DNA of 64,000 bases from assembly GCA_903837135.1 (NCBI GenBank), contig CAILTK010000027.1:154321-218320 (forward strand), in the 5' to 3' direction. The notes beneath the pieces were generated by a model. The model saw only the letters and a program-made list of their open reading frames with translations. It made no database searches and was not told the origin of the DNA. Positions 1-8,269 of this stretch are shown here, one piece after another. The stretch's first letter is position 1. Every line of letters begins with the position of its first letter. The DNA is from an uncultured Caulobacterales bacterium (GTDB taxonomy: Bacteria > Pseudomonadota > Alphaproteobacteria > Caulobacterales > Caulobacteraceae). A program made the position numbers and the translations under genes.

Positions 1-1803
1 CGGACCCTGGTGCCGACCCTCGCCAACTATCTCTTGAGGGATCATCCCGGCGCGCACTCGGTGGAGGTGGCGGGGACCCACGACGCCGATGCGGGCCACA
101 AGCCTCCGTCCCACAATCCTCTCATTCGCTTCCAACACGGCTTCGAACAGCGGTTCGAGGCTTTCCGCCGCGGCTATCGCAGCCTGCTGGTGCTGGCGCT
201 CGAGAACCGCGTCAGGTTCATCGTCGGATTCATGGTCGTGGTGCTGCTGTCGTTCGCCCTCACACCCTTCCTGGGCCGGAACTTCTTCCCCGACATCGAC
301 GCCGGCCAGATCAACCTGCATGTCCGCGCGCCCACCGGGACGCGGCTGGAGCAGACGTCGGCCGAATTCGATCACGTCGAGCAGGCGATCCGCCAGGTGA
401 TCCCGGCTGGTCAGGTGGCCAGCATCGTCAACAACATCGGCCTGCCCTTCAGCGGCATCAACATCGCCTACAGCAATTCCGGCACGATCGGACCGCAGGA
501 CGGCGACATCCTGATTTCGCTGAAGGAAGGCCATGGTCCGACCGCCGCGTTCGTGAAGACGCTGCGCGCCCGGTTGCCCAGGCAGTTTCCGGGAACGACC
601 TTCTCCTTCCTGCCCGCCGACATCATCAGCCAGATCCTCAACTTCGGCGCGCCCGCGCCGATCGACGTCCAGATCACCGGCCCCAACGGCGAAGCCAACC
701 TCGCCTACACCAACGAAGTGATGGACAAGCTGCGACGGGTGTCCGGCCTCGTCGACGTCCGGCTCCAGCAGGCCAACAACTATCCGGAACTCAGGGTCAA
801 CGTGGACCGCACCCGCGCCGAGCAGCTGGGTGTGACCGAGCGGGACGTCACCAACAGCCTCTCCACCACCCTGGCCGGGAGCGCCCAGACGGCGCCGGCC
901 TACTGGCTGAACCCCAAGAACGGGGTCTCCTATCCGATCGTGGCCCAGACTCCGCAGTACAAGGTCGACACCCTGTCCGACCTCGACAATGTGCCGATCA
1001 CCTCGAACCGCGGGGGATCGCAGATCCTCGGCGCCGTGGCCGACGTGCAGCGCGACAACACGCCGGCGGTGATCAGCCACTACGCCATCGCTCCCGCCTA
1101 CGACGTCTACGCCACCATCCAGGGGCGCGATCTCGGCGCCGTCGCCGCCGACATCGAGCAGATCCTGAAGAGCACGCACAAGGACCTGCCCAAAGGCGCG
1201 CTCGTCACCCTTCGGGGCCAGGTGCAGACCATGAACCAGGCCTTCTCGGGCCTGCTGTTCGGCCTCGCCGGGGCCGTGGTGCTGATCTATCTGATCGTGG
1301 TGGTGAACTTCCAATCCTGGCTCGATCCCTTCGTGATCATCACCGCCCTGCCCGCCGCGCTCGCCGGCATCGTCTGGATGCTGTTCGCCACCGGGACGCC
1401 CCTGTCGGTGCCGGCCCTGACCGGGGCGATCATGTGCATGGGGGTGGCCACGGCCAACTCCATCCTGGTGGTCAGTTTCTGCCGCGAACAGCTCGAGATC
1501 ACCGGCGACGCCACCCTGGCCGCCATCGAGGCGGGCTTCACGCGCTTCCGCCCGGTGCTGATGACGGCCCTGGCGATGATCATCGGCATGGCCCCCATGG
1601 CGCTGGCGCTGGGCGAGGGCGGCGAGCAGAACGCGCCGCTCGGGCGCGCCGTGATCGGCGGGCTGATCTTCGCCACCATCGCCACCCTGATGTTCGTCCC
1701 GGTCGTCTTCAGCCTCGTCCACGGCAGAACGCGGACCGCCCCGGACGCCACCGGGCGCGCCGCCGCTGCGCCCCTGCCGGAAGATCCTGTCCATGCCCAC
1801 TGA
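1..1803 (+). CDS. RND efflux permease, C-terminal half (5' end outside window)
   Basis: Inner-membrane proton-driven pump of an RND tripartite efflux system. The open frame runs in from the window edge, so the true start is upstream. What remains covers one membrane helix near residues 60-80 (by position TM7), the second large periplasmic loop, which carries 'FPDIDAGQINLHV' and 'PELRVNVDRTRAEQLGV', and then the last hydrophobic helix bundle from about residue 410, including 'VNFQSWLDPF' and 'GVATANSILVV'. That order matches the C-terminal half of HAE1-type permeases. It overlaps the adaptor gene by 11 bp, so the two are co-transcribed. The substrate cannot be read from the sequence. Confidence 0.93.
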   Translation, partial: RTLVPTLANYLLRDHPGAHSVEVAGTHDADAGHKPPSHNPLIRFQHGFEQRFEAFRRGYRSLLVLALENRVRFIVGFMVVVLLSFALTPFLGRNFFPDIDAGQINLHVRAPTGTRLEQTSAEFDHVEQAIRQVIPAGQVASIVNNIGLPFSGINIAYSNSGTIGPQDGDILISLKEGHGPTAAFVKTLRARLPRQFPGTTFSFLPADIISQILNFGAPAPIDVQITGPNGEANLAYTNEVMDKLRRVSGLVDVRLQQANNYPELRVNVDRTRAEQLGVTERDVTNSLSTTLAGSAQTAPAYWLNPKNGVSYPIVAQTPQYKVDTLSDLDNVPITSNRGGSQILGAVADVQRDNTPAVISHYAIAPAYDVYATIQGRDLGAVAADIEQILKSTHKDLPKGALVTLRGQVQTMNQAFSGLLFGLAGAVVLIYLIVVVNFQSWLDPFVIITALPAALAGIVWMLFATGTPLSVPALTGAIMCMGVATANSILVVSFCREQLEITGDATLAAIEAGFTRFRPVLMTALAMIIGMAPMALALGEGGEQNAPLGRAVIGGLIFATIATLMFVPVVFSLVHGRTRTAPDATGRAAAAPLPEDPVHAH

Positions 1804-3004
1804 TTTGCGATCCCCGGCGAAGCCGGCCTCCAGGCGCGGTCTGACGATCGCCGGCGCGGCGGCGGCCTGCGTGGCCGTGGTCGTCGTGGTCAGCGGCATC
1901 GCCGGCCGCATGCACCAATCCTCCGAGGTCAGGTCCGCCACATCGACCCAGTCGATCCCGACGGTCAGCGTTGTGTCGCCTACGGCCGGCGCCGGGGCGC
2001 GCAAGCTCGTTCTGCCTGGAACCCTGCAGGCCTTCTTCAATGCGCCGATCTATTCGCGCGTCCCGGGCTATGTGCACGGCTGGTATGTGGACATCGGCGC
2101 GCGGGTGAAGAGCGGGCAGGTCCTCGCCACCATCGATACACCTGAACTCGATCAGCAGATCGCCCAGGCCAAGGCCGACTATTTCTCTACCCAGGCCAAT
2201 ATGAAGCTCGCCGCCACCACCGCCGCGCGCTGGACCCGGCTGCTCACCCAGGACGCGGTCTCCAAACAGGAGACCGACGAGAAGGCCGGCGACCTCGCCG
2301 CCAAGACCGCCCAGGTGGCGGCGGCCAAGGCCAACCTCGAGCGCCTGCTGACGCTGAAGGACTTCGCGCGGATCGTCGCCCCGTTCGATGGGGTGGTCAC
2401 CGCCCGCAAGACCGACATCGGCGCCCTGGTCAACGCCGGCGCCGGCGCCTCGCCCAACTCTGAACTGTTCGACGTCGCCAAGACTGACCGGCTGCGCCTC
2501 TACGTGCGCGTCCCGCAGGTCAATTCCGCTGACATCCGCCGGGACGTCAGGGTCAGCCTGACCGTGCCCGAACTGCCCGGACGCACCTTCCCGGCCGTCC
2601 TCGACACCACCGCCGGGGCCATCAGCGACGGTTCCGGGACCCTGCTCACCGAGCTGATGGTGGCCAATTCCGGGGATACGCTCAAGCCGGGCTCCTACGC
2701 CCAGGTCAGCTTCGACATCCCGAGCGTTGCAGGGGCCGCCGGCGGAGGCGTTCAGGCGCTGCAGCTTCCGTCGAGCGCGCTGCTGTTTCGCGGCCAGGGC
2801 ATGGAGGCGGCGGTAGTGGACGCCAGCGATCACGTGCGCCTCAAGCACGTCGGGACCGGGCGCAACCTCGGCCAGACCATGGAGATCACCTCGGGCCTGG
2901 AGCCCGGCGACCGGGTGATCGACAATCCCCCGGACTCCATCGCCGAGGGCCAGCTGGTGCGCGTGGTGGCGCCGGCCGCGGGCTCCGGTCGCGAAGGCCG
3001 GTAG
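1793..3004 (+). CDS. RND periplasmic adaptor (membrane fusion protein)
   Basis: Adaptor linking an RND pump to its outer-membrane channel. An N-terminal hydrophobic segment (about residues 18-38) anchors or exports it. A lipoyl-like half ('GARVKSGQVLATIDTPELDQ') is followed by a coiled-coil hairpin around residues 120-190, the second lipoyl half ('APFDGVVTARKTDIGALV') and C-terminal beta domains. At 403 residues it fits the HlyD/AcrA family. The ATG lies inside the end of the permease gene (11-bp overlap) and only 5 bp separate it from the next gene, so it is the middle gene of an operon. Confidence 0.92.
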   Translation: MPTDLRSPAKPASRRGLTIAGAAAACVAVVVVVSGIAGRMHQSSEVRSATSTQSIPTVSVVSPTAGAGARKLVLPGTLQAFFNAPIYSRVPGYVHGWYVDIGARVKSGQVLATIDTPELDQQIAQAKADYFSTQANMKLAATTAARWTRLLTQDAVSKQETDEKAGDLAAKTAQVAAAKANLERLLTLKDFARIVAPFDGVVTARKTDIGALVNAGAGASPNSELFDVAKTDRLRLYVRVPQVNSADIRRDVRVSLTVPELPGRTFPAVLDTTAGAISDGSGTLLTELMVANSGDTLKPGSYAQVSFDIPSVAGAAGGGVQALQLPSSALLFRGQGMEAAVVDASDHVRLKHVGTGRNLGQTMEITSGLEPGDRVIDNPPDSIAEGQLVRVVAPAAGSGREGR

Positions 3005-3009
3005 ACGCC

Positions 3010-4506
3010 ATGCCGCAGCTCAACAGCACCCCCTGGCGCGGTCTGATGGCCACGCTCGGCCTCCTGGCGCTGGCGGGATGCAATTTCGCGCCGCCCTATG
3101 TGACGCCGCAGAGCAGCGCGCCCGCGGCCTTCAAGGAGACGCCCGGCTGGGCGCCGGCGACTCCGGGAGACGATCGTCCGCGCGGGGCCTGGTGGACCCT
3201 GTTCGGGGACCAGACCCTCGACACGCTCGAAGCGCAGGCGCCGATCGCCAACCCCACCCTGCAGGCGGCGCTGGCGACCTACGATCAGGCCAGGGCCTTC
3301 GCCGCCGAGGCGGGCTCCTATCTTGTTCCCACCGTCGGACTGAACGACTCCAACACCTACAATCGCCAGTCCGCCGAGCGCCCGCTTCGCGGCGCGGGCC
3401 AGCCCAACGAGTACGCGGTCAATACCGTCGGCCCGGTGGTGAGCTATGAATTCGACTTCTGGGGCCGGGTGCGCAATCTGGCCGCCGCCGGCGGCGCGCA
3501 GGCGCAGGCGTCCGCGGCCGATCTCGCCACCGCGCAGCTCAGCCTGCAGGTCCAGCTCGCGGACTTCTACCTGTCGCTCCGCGGGCTCGACGCTCAGAAC
3601 CAGCTTCTTCAGAACACCGTCGCCGCCTACCAGCGCGCCCTCGACCTGACCAAGGCCCGGCACACGGGCGGGGTGGCCTCCGGTCTCGACGTCGACCGCG
3701 CCCAGGCCCAGCTTTCAAGCGCCAAGGCCCAGATCTCCGATGTCCTGGCCCAGCGCGCCCTTTACGAACACGCCATCGCCAGCTTTGTCGGCCAGCCGGC
3801 CTCCAGCTTTTCGATCGCGCCGGCGACGGGGCAGAGGATCGTCCCTGACGCGCCCACCGGCGTGCCCTCCGCCCTGCTGCAACGGCGGCCCGACATCGCC
3901 GCGGCCGAGCGGCGCGCCTTCGCCGCCAATCGCCAGATCGGGGTCGCGCGGGCCGCCTATTTTCCGACCATCAGCCTGGACGCCCTCGGCGGGTGGCAGA
4001 ACACCGGCGGAAACAACCTCTTGACCGCGCCCAACACCTTCTGGACCCTGGGGCCGCAGCTCGCCTTCAGCCTGTTCGACGGCGGCCTGCGCAAGGCTCA
4101 GGTGGCGGCCTCGCGGGCCGCCTTCACCCTCGCCAGCGCGAACTACCGCGCCACGGTGCTGACGGCCTTCCAGCAGGTGGAGGATCAGCTGGCGCTGACG
4201 AAGCACTACGGGAACGAAGAAACCGACGAGCGCGACGCGGTGACGGCGGCGCAGGCCACCACCCATCTGTCGCTGATCCGCTATCGCGAGGGGGCGACCA
4301 ACTATCTCGACGTGGTCACCGCGCAGGCCGCGGAACTGCAGGCCGAACAGACCCTGCTGGCGCTGCAGACCCGGCGCCAGTTGGCCAGCGTCAACCTGGT
4401 CCGCGCCCTGGGCGGCGGCTGGGACCGGAGCGACCTGCCGTCCCTGGGGCGGGCGTCGGCGCCCGTGGCGAACCTCGGGTCGGACCTGGCGGGTCACACA
4501 CACTGA
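3010..4506 (+). CDS. Outer-membrane efflux lipoprotein, NodT/OprM family
   Basis: Outer-membrane channel of the tripartite pump. The N-terminus is a lipoprotein signal with lipobox LALAGC, making Cys24 the predicted acylated residue. Two OEP repeats follow, typical of NodT/OprM proteins ('WWTLFGDQTLD', 'QLADFYLSLRGLDAQ', then 'LLQRRPDIAAAERR' and 'FSLFDGGLRKAQ'). At 498 residues it is of normal family length. It starts 5 bp after the adaptor and completes an operon in the order permease, adaptor, channel. The next gene is convergent, ending 6 bp downstream. Confidence 0.93.
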   Translation: MPQLNSTPWRGLMATLGLLALAGCNFAPPYVTPQSSAPAAFKETPGWAPATPGDDRPRGAWWTLFGDQTLDTLEAQAPIANPTLQAALATYDQARAFAAEAGSYLVPTVGLNDSNTYNRQSAERPLRGAGQPNEYAVNTVGPVVSYEFDFWGRVRNLAAAGGAQAQASAADLATAQLSLQVQLADFYLSLRGLDAQNQLLQNTVAAYQRALDLTKARHTGGVASGLDVDRAQAQLSSAKAQISDVLAQRALYEHAIASFVGQPASSFSIAPATGQRIVPDAPTGVPSALLQRRPDIAAAERRAFAANRQIGVARAAYFPTISLDALGGWQNTGGNNLLTAPNTFWTLGPQLAFSLFDGGLRKAQVAASRAAFTLASANYRATVLTAFQQVEDQLALTKHYGNEETDERDAVTAAQATTHLSLIRYREGATNYLDVVTAQAAELQAEQTLLALQTRRQLASVNLVRALGGGWDRSDLPSLGRASAPVANLGSDLAGHTH

Positions 4507-4512
4507 TAGGCT

Positions 4513-5067
4513 TTACGCGTTCGCCCCCAAGCTCGGCGGCGCATCGGACCAGCAGGGGCCCAAACCGTCGAGCACCGAGCGCACAAGGACCTTCACAGGG
4601 ACGTCCCTGCCATTGGCGAGCCGGATGGCGCGCGGGCGTCCGGCCGACGCGCCGGCGACCTGAAGATGGTAGACGACGCCGGCGTCGGACGGCTCGTCGA
4701 GGCTAAGGATCGGCGTCTGCGCGGGCTGGTCCAGGTCGGTCAGCGTCGCCAGGGTTTCGACCAGCTGGTAGCAGGCCCGGCTGTCGGTCCATTGAACGGT
4801 GTCCGCGGCGCCCGCCTTCACGACGCGCTTGCGCGCCACCCAGACCCGCTCGCTCTTCTCGTTGATCCAGGTGGTCTCCGGTCGCGCGCCGGCGGTATTG
4901 GCGATCAGCACCGAGGCGATCTCCACCTCCGTCCTGTCGGTCCCACCGGCGGAGGCCACGCTGAACACGCCCCAGGGCGCTGCAGGCAAGGCGGTAGAGG
5001 GCTCCGCCGCCGACGCGGCGGCGCACAGGGCGGCGGCAAGCAGGATCGAAAAGAATGTGGCGCGCAT
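4513..5067 (-). CDS. Hypothetical secreted protein
   Basis: Unrecognised protein of 184 residues. The chosen ATG gives a clean signal peptide (MRATFFSILLAAALCAAASA, cleaved before AEPST), so it should act in the periplasm; an upstream ATG would only add a polar leader. The mature part has 'WGVFSVASAGGTDRTEVEIASV' split by no obvious domain boundary, followed by a mixed polar region with two separated cysteines, one in 'RACYQLV' and one in 'GPCWSD', which could form a disulfide. It converges on the efflux operon with a 6-bp gap and is divergent from the SDR gene. Function not inferable. Confidence 0.7.
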   Translation of the reverse strand: MRATFFSILLAAALCAAASAAEPSTALPAAPWGVFSVASAGGTDRTEVEIASVLIANTAGARPETTWINEKSERVWVARKRVVKAGAADTVQWTDSRACYQLVETLATLTDLDQPAQTPILSLDEPSDAGVVYHLQVAGASAGRPRAIRLANGRDVPVKVLVRSVLDGLGPCWSDAPPSLGANA

Positions 5068-5233
5068 GGGTGTCCCGCAGGCCGGGCCTGGCGCCGTAGA
5101 GAGCACGGCGGCGGCGCGGAGAATCCTGATCCATTCTGGTTGAGGCGCCCTAGCTTACCCGCGCTACCGCCGCCGATCCAAGCCGGATGACGCCCGGCGC
5201 GACATGTCCGTCACCCTCTACTCCGTTCAGGGC

Positions 5234-5261
5234 TCGACTTATGGTCGGACGTCCATATAAT
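5234..5261 (+). promoter_or_regulatory. Candidate sigma-70 promoter with embedded palindrome, upstream of the SDR/P450 genes
   Basis: A perfect TATAAT at 5256-5261 stands 16 bp after TCGACT at 5234-5239, in front of the SDR gene at 5304. The spacer holds an 18-bp near-palindrome at 5240-5257 (TATGGTCGGACGTCCATA, 7 of 9 pairs), where a dimeric repressor would block RNA polymerase. The TetR gene at 7546 is the obvious candidate regulator. Promoter strength and binding are inferred from sequence only. Confidence 0.5.
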
Positions 5262-5262
5262 G

Positions 5263-5292
5263 GTCAATAATGACTAGTTGATCTATCCTATA
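5263..5292 (+). promoter_or_regulatory. 30-bp element shared with 10201-10230 (copy 1)
   Basis: Blocks GTCAA (5263), ACTAGT (5273), ATCT (5281) and TCCTATA (5286) recur with identical spacing at 10201-10230, giving 22 of 30 identical positions. This copy lies directly after the -10 hexamer and 11 bp before the SDR start codon, a position suited to repressor binding. The surrounding DNA is visibly richer in A+T than the neighbouring genes. Confidence 0.55.
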
Positions 5293-5303
5293 GAGGGCGG
5301 AGA

Positions 5304-6185
5304 ATGGACATCGAAGGCGAGACCGCGTTCATCACGGGGGGCGCAAGCGGTATCGGTCTCGCCCTGGCGCGGCGCTGCGCCGCTCTCGGCGCCACGGTTC
5401 TCCTCGCGGATATCGAGGAGGCGGCGCTCGATCGCGCCGCCGCCGACCTCCGTCGCGCCGGGGCGACGGTGAAGACCTATCGTCTCGATGTCTCGGACCG
5501 GAAAAACTACGAAGACGTCGCGACGAGGGTCCTCGACGCGTTCGGGCCTCCCCACCTGCTGTTCAACAATGCGGGGGTCGCCTGGAAAGGGCCGGCCTCG
5601 CAGGCCCTGCCGGACGATTGGGAATGGATCGTCAAGGTGAACGTCCTGGGTCTGGGCTATGGCGTCGCGCTGTTCGTCCCAAAGATGATCCAGGCCGGGC
5701 GCGGCGGTTATGTGGTGAACACCGGATCGATCACCGGCCTCATCACAGCCGTCGGCGCCGCCGCCGTCTACGGCATGACCAAGCACGCTGTGGTGGCGAT
5801 CTCGGAGGCCCTGGCTCATGAACTTCGGCCCCATGGTCTTCATGTGGCGGTGGTCTGCCCGGGGCAGGTCGCGACCAACATCGGCAATGCGGACCGGAAC
5901 CTGATCAGCGGCGTCTCCCGTGAGGGCCTGAGCTCGGCGCTCCCGGGCGAGCGCGAATTCACCAACCAGAGCATCGCTCAGGGGCTGTCTCCGGACGATG
6001 TGGCGGCCCGCGTGTTCGAGGCGCTCGAACAGAAGCGGACCTATGTGGTGACCCATCCGGAATACAAGGATGAGGTGATCCTGCGTCATCGGCAGATCGA
6101 GAACGCGATCACGGGCCGCCCGGAGACCGACGTTCAGCTGCTCGCCATGGCGAAGGCGATGTTCGCGCTTTCGCCGCTCACCTGA
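5304..6185 (+). CDS. SDR family NAD(P)-dependent oxidoreductase
   Basis: Classical short-chain dehydrogenase of 293 residues, probably interconverting a secondary alcohol and a ketone. Visible motifs are the cofactor loop TGGASGIG (11-18), Asp36 after the second strand ('LLAD', favouring NAD), NNAG (89-92) and the catalytic Ser143, Tyr156 and Lys160 (YGMTK). The C-terminal 40 residues are longer than in minimal SDRs. It is followed 29 bp later by the P450 gene, suggesting it oxidises a hydroxylated product of that enzyme. The promoter and candidate operators lie immediately upstream. Substrate is inferred from context only. Confidence 0.88.
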   Translation: MDIEGETAFITGGASGIGLALARRCAALGATVLLADIEEAALDRAAADLRRAGATVKTYRLDVSDRKNYEDVATRVLDAFGPPHLLFNNAGVAWKGPASQALPDDWEWIVKVNVLGLGYGVALFVPKMIQAGRGGYVVNTGSITGLITAVGAAAVYGMTKHAVVAISEALAHELRPHGLHVAVVCPGQVATNIGNADRNLISGVSREGLSSALPGEREFTNQSIAQGLSPDDVAARVFEALEQKRTYVVTHPEYKDEVILRHRQIENAITGRPETDVQLLAMAKAMFALSPLT

Positions 6186-6214
6186 ACCAACCGAAGGCGC
6201 CAGGAGATTTTTCC

Positions 6215-7447
6215 ATGAGCCAGGACGATGTCGGCGCCATGCCTCGCGGCCTTGGATTGACCTCCCTCTCGCCGGCCTTCCGCGACGACCCCTTCACCAT
6301 CCTCAACCGGTTGCGGGACGAGGCGCCCGTCTTTGAAGACGGCCAATTGCGCGACCACATCGTATCGACCGCGGCCCTCGCCCATCAGGTGCTCTCAGAT
6401 CCCGAACTGCTGGTGGATCCGCGTACCGTGGCGCCGAGCTCGACGCGGAGGCTGAGGGGGGAGGATCTGACCGTCGAGCCGTCGATGCTTCACTCCGACG
6501 GCGACCGTCACAAACGCCTTCGCACCCTGATGCTCAAGGCCTTCAGCAAGCAAAGGCTGGAGGCGTTTCGCGCACGGACGCGAACGATCTGCGAGACCCT
6601 GTTTCAGGCCATCGAGGGTCAGCGCGAGTTCGACTTCATCGAGCGGATCGCGCGGCCCATGCCGACCATCGTGATTACCGAGTTGCTCGGGGTCGATCCG
6701 TCACAGCACGCCGACTTCAAAGTCTGGTCCGACCGGATCATCGCGGACAAGCTCAATCCGCTCGCCGACGCGGAGACGCGCCGCCTTGGTTCCGAGGCGT
6801 CCCTCGCGATCAGCCGGACCGTCGCCGGGGAAGTCGGACGCCGGCTCGACAGCGGCGAACGCCCGGATGATCTGATCTCGGGGCTGATGGACGCCCGCAC
6901 GGGGGAGGGCGAGCGGTACACCGTGGCCGAGATCTGTCAGCAGGCGGAACTCCTGCTCATCGCCGGCAACCAGACGACCACCGATCTCATGGGGACCATG
7001 GTCAAGAACCTCATGGAGCGCCAGGACAGCTACCGGCGCCTGGTGGAGGATCCCGGCCTGATCCGCAACGCGATCGAGGAGGCGCTTCGGTTCGAGCCGC
7101 CGATCTTCAGCACCGAACGCGTCGTTCAGCAGGACACCGACATCGGCGGACTGTGTGTACCAAAGGGCCACGTCATCGCCGTCATGTTGACGGCCGCCAA
7201 CCACGACCCCGGTCTGGCGAACGATCCGGAGGTCTTCGATATCCGGCGCTCGAACATCAAGCATTACGCCTTCGGCGGGGGCGCCCACCGCTGCATCGGC
7301 GCGCCCCTCGCCAAGATGGAATGTGAGGCGCTGCTTGACGTGATGACCGTACGGTTCCCGACCCTCCGCGCCGCGGACCGTACTGCGATATACGACACGA
7401 GCCCGGGTTTCCGGGGGCTTTCGAGCTACTGGCTGCGCCAGACGTGA
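6215..7447 (+). CDS. Cytochrome P450
   Basis: Soluble bacterial P450 of 410 residues, a heme monooxygenase that hydroxylates an organic substrate. The heme-binding loop is FGGGAHRCIG with Cys359 as proximal ligand. The K-helix ExxR lies in 'EEALRFE' near residue 289, and the I-helix motif is AGNQTT at 249-254. In most P450s the position before the conserved Thr is Asp or Glu (acid-alcohol pair for oxygen activation); here it is Gln252. No ferredoxin or ferredoxin reductase gene is adjacent, so electron partners must come from elsewhere. It is probably co-transcribed with the SDR gene 29 bp upstream. Confidence 0.93.
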   Translation: MSQDDVGAMPRGLGLTSLSPAFRDDPFTILNRLRDEAPVFEDGQLRDHIVSTAALAHQVLSDPELLVDPRTVAPSSTRRLRGEDLTVEPSMLHSDGDRHKRLRTLMLKAFSKQRLEAFRARTRTICETLFQAIEGQREFDFIERIARPMPTIVITELLGVDPSQHADFKVWSDRIIADKLNPLADAETRRLGSEASLAISRTVAGEVGRRLDSGERPDDLISGLMDARTGEGERYTVAEICQQAELLLIAGNQTTTDLMGTMVKNLMERQDSYRRLVEDPGLIRNAIEEALRFEPPIFSTERVVQQDTDIGGLCVPKGHVIAVMLTAANHDPGLANDPEVFDIRRSNIKHYAFGGGAHRCIGAPLAKMECEALLDVMTVRFPTLRAADRTAIYDTSPGFRGLSSYWLRQT

Positions 7448-7545
7448 TCCGGCTCGAGCTGGCCCGACGGCCCATGGAGCCGAAGCGCGCCGGTGTTCGG
7501 GGCGCCGATCTAGGGTAGGATCGGGCGAGTCGTCGAGGAGCCGCG

Positions 7546-8190
7546 ATGTCGGTGAACGCCCGCGTCAGGCCTCTTCTGCCCAAGGGCCGGGCCACCCGCC
7601 AGAGGATTCTGGACTGCGCCATCGAGGCTGTCGCCGAGATCGGCTACACCAACACCACGACACAGATCATCCTTGACCGGTCGGGGCTGAGCCGAGGCTC
7701 TCTTCTTCATCAGTTCTCGACCCGCACCGACCTCATGGTCACGGTGGCGGAAACGGCCATGGCCAAAATGCTGTCGTCGATCGGGAGCAGGATGTCCGTG
7801 GCCGGTGACGACCTGGACGGGCTCTACCGCTATCCGCAGATATTCTGGGAGACGCTGATCGAGCCTCCGGCCTTGGCCTTCTACGAACTCCAGATGGCGT
7901 CGCGCTGGGATCTGGATCTGCAGGCGGGATTGAAGGACCAGATCGCCCGTGTCGAAACCTATATCGCGGAGACCATAGGAGCGATCGCGCGGCGCTATCA
8001 AATGACCGACCTGGATGGCTACATCGTTCATCTGGGCATCATCACCGACGCCCTGCCGAGCCTTGCGGCGCGGCGCGCCCTGACGAGCGATCCCGGGCGT
8101 ATCGATGCGGAGCGGGCCGTTCTCGAACAATGGCACCACGAGGGACTGAGCCGGCGACTGCCCAGCCGCCACCGGCGGTCCCTCGATTAA
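7546..8190 (+). CDS. TetR/AcrR family transcriptional regulator
   Basis: DNA-binding repressor-type protein of 214 residues. The N-terminal helix-turn-helix spans about residues 14-60 ('TRQRILDCAIEAVAEIGY', 'LDRSGLSRGSLLHQF'), followed by an all-alpha ligand-binding half typical of TetR proteins. A GAGGAG box stands upstream of the ATG. It follows the P450 gene by 98 bp on the same strand and converges on the monooxygenase gene. By position it is the best candidate for binding the palindrome at 5240-5257 or the shared elements at 5263 and 10201, with the pathway substrate or a product as inducer. Confidence 0.9.
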   Translation: MSVNARVRPLLPKGRATRQRILDCAIEAVAEIGYTNTTTQIILDRSGLSRGSLLHQFSTRTDLMVTVAETAMAKMLSSIGSRMSVAGDDLDGLYRYPQIFWETLIEPPALAFYELQMASRWDLDLQAGLKDQIARVETYIAETIGAIARRYQMTDLDGYIVHLGIITDALPSLAARRALTSDPGRIDAERAVLEQWHHEGLSRRLPSRHRRSLD

Positions 8191-8209
8191 AGCAGGCTCC
8201 GAACGCCGG

Positions 8210-8223
8210 ACCGGTGTTCCGGT
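8210..8223. terminator. Small hairpin between convergent genes
   Basis: ACCGG-tgtt-CCGGT forms a perfect 5-bp stem with a 4-nt loop, 20 bp after the TetR stop codon and about 46 bp from the convergent monooxygenase stop. It could act in both directions, but there is no U-tract, so this is only a weak terminator candidate. Confidence 0.3.
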
Positions 8224-8269
8224 GGACCATGCGCAAGACAACGCCTGGAGCAGGTCCGATCCGCTCCCG

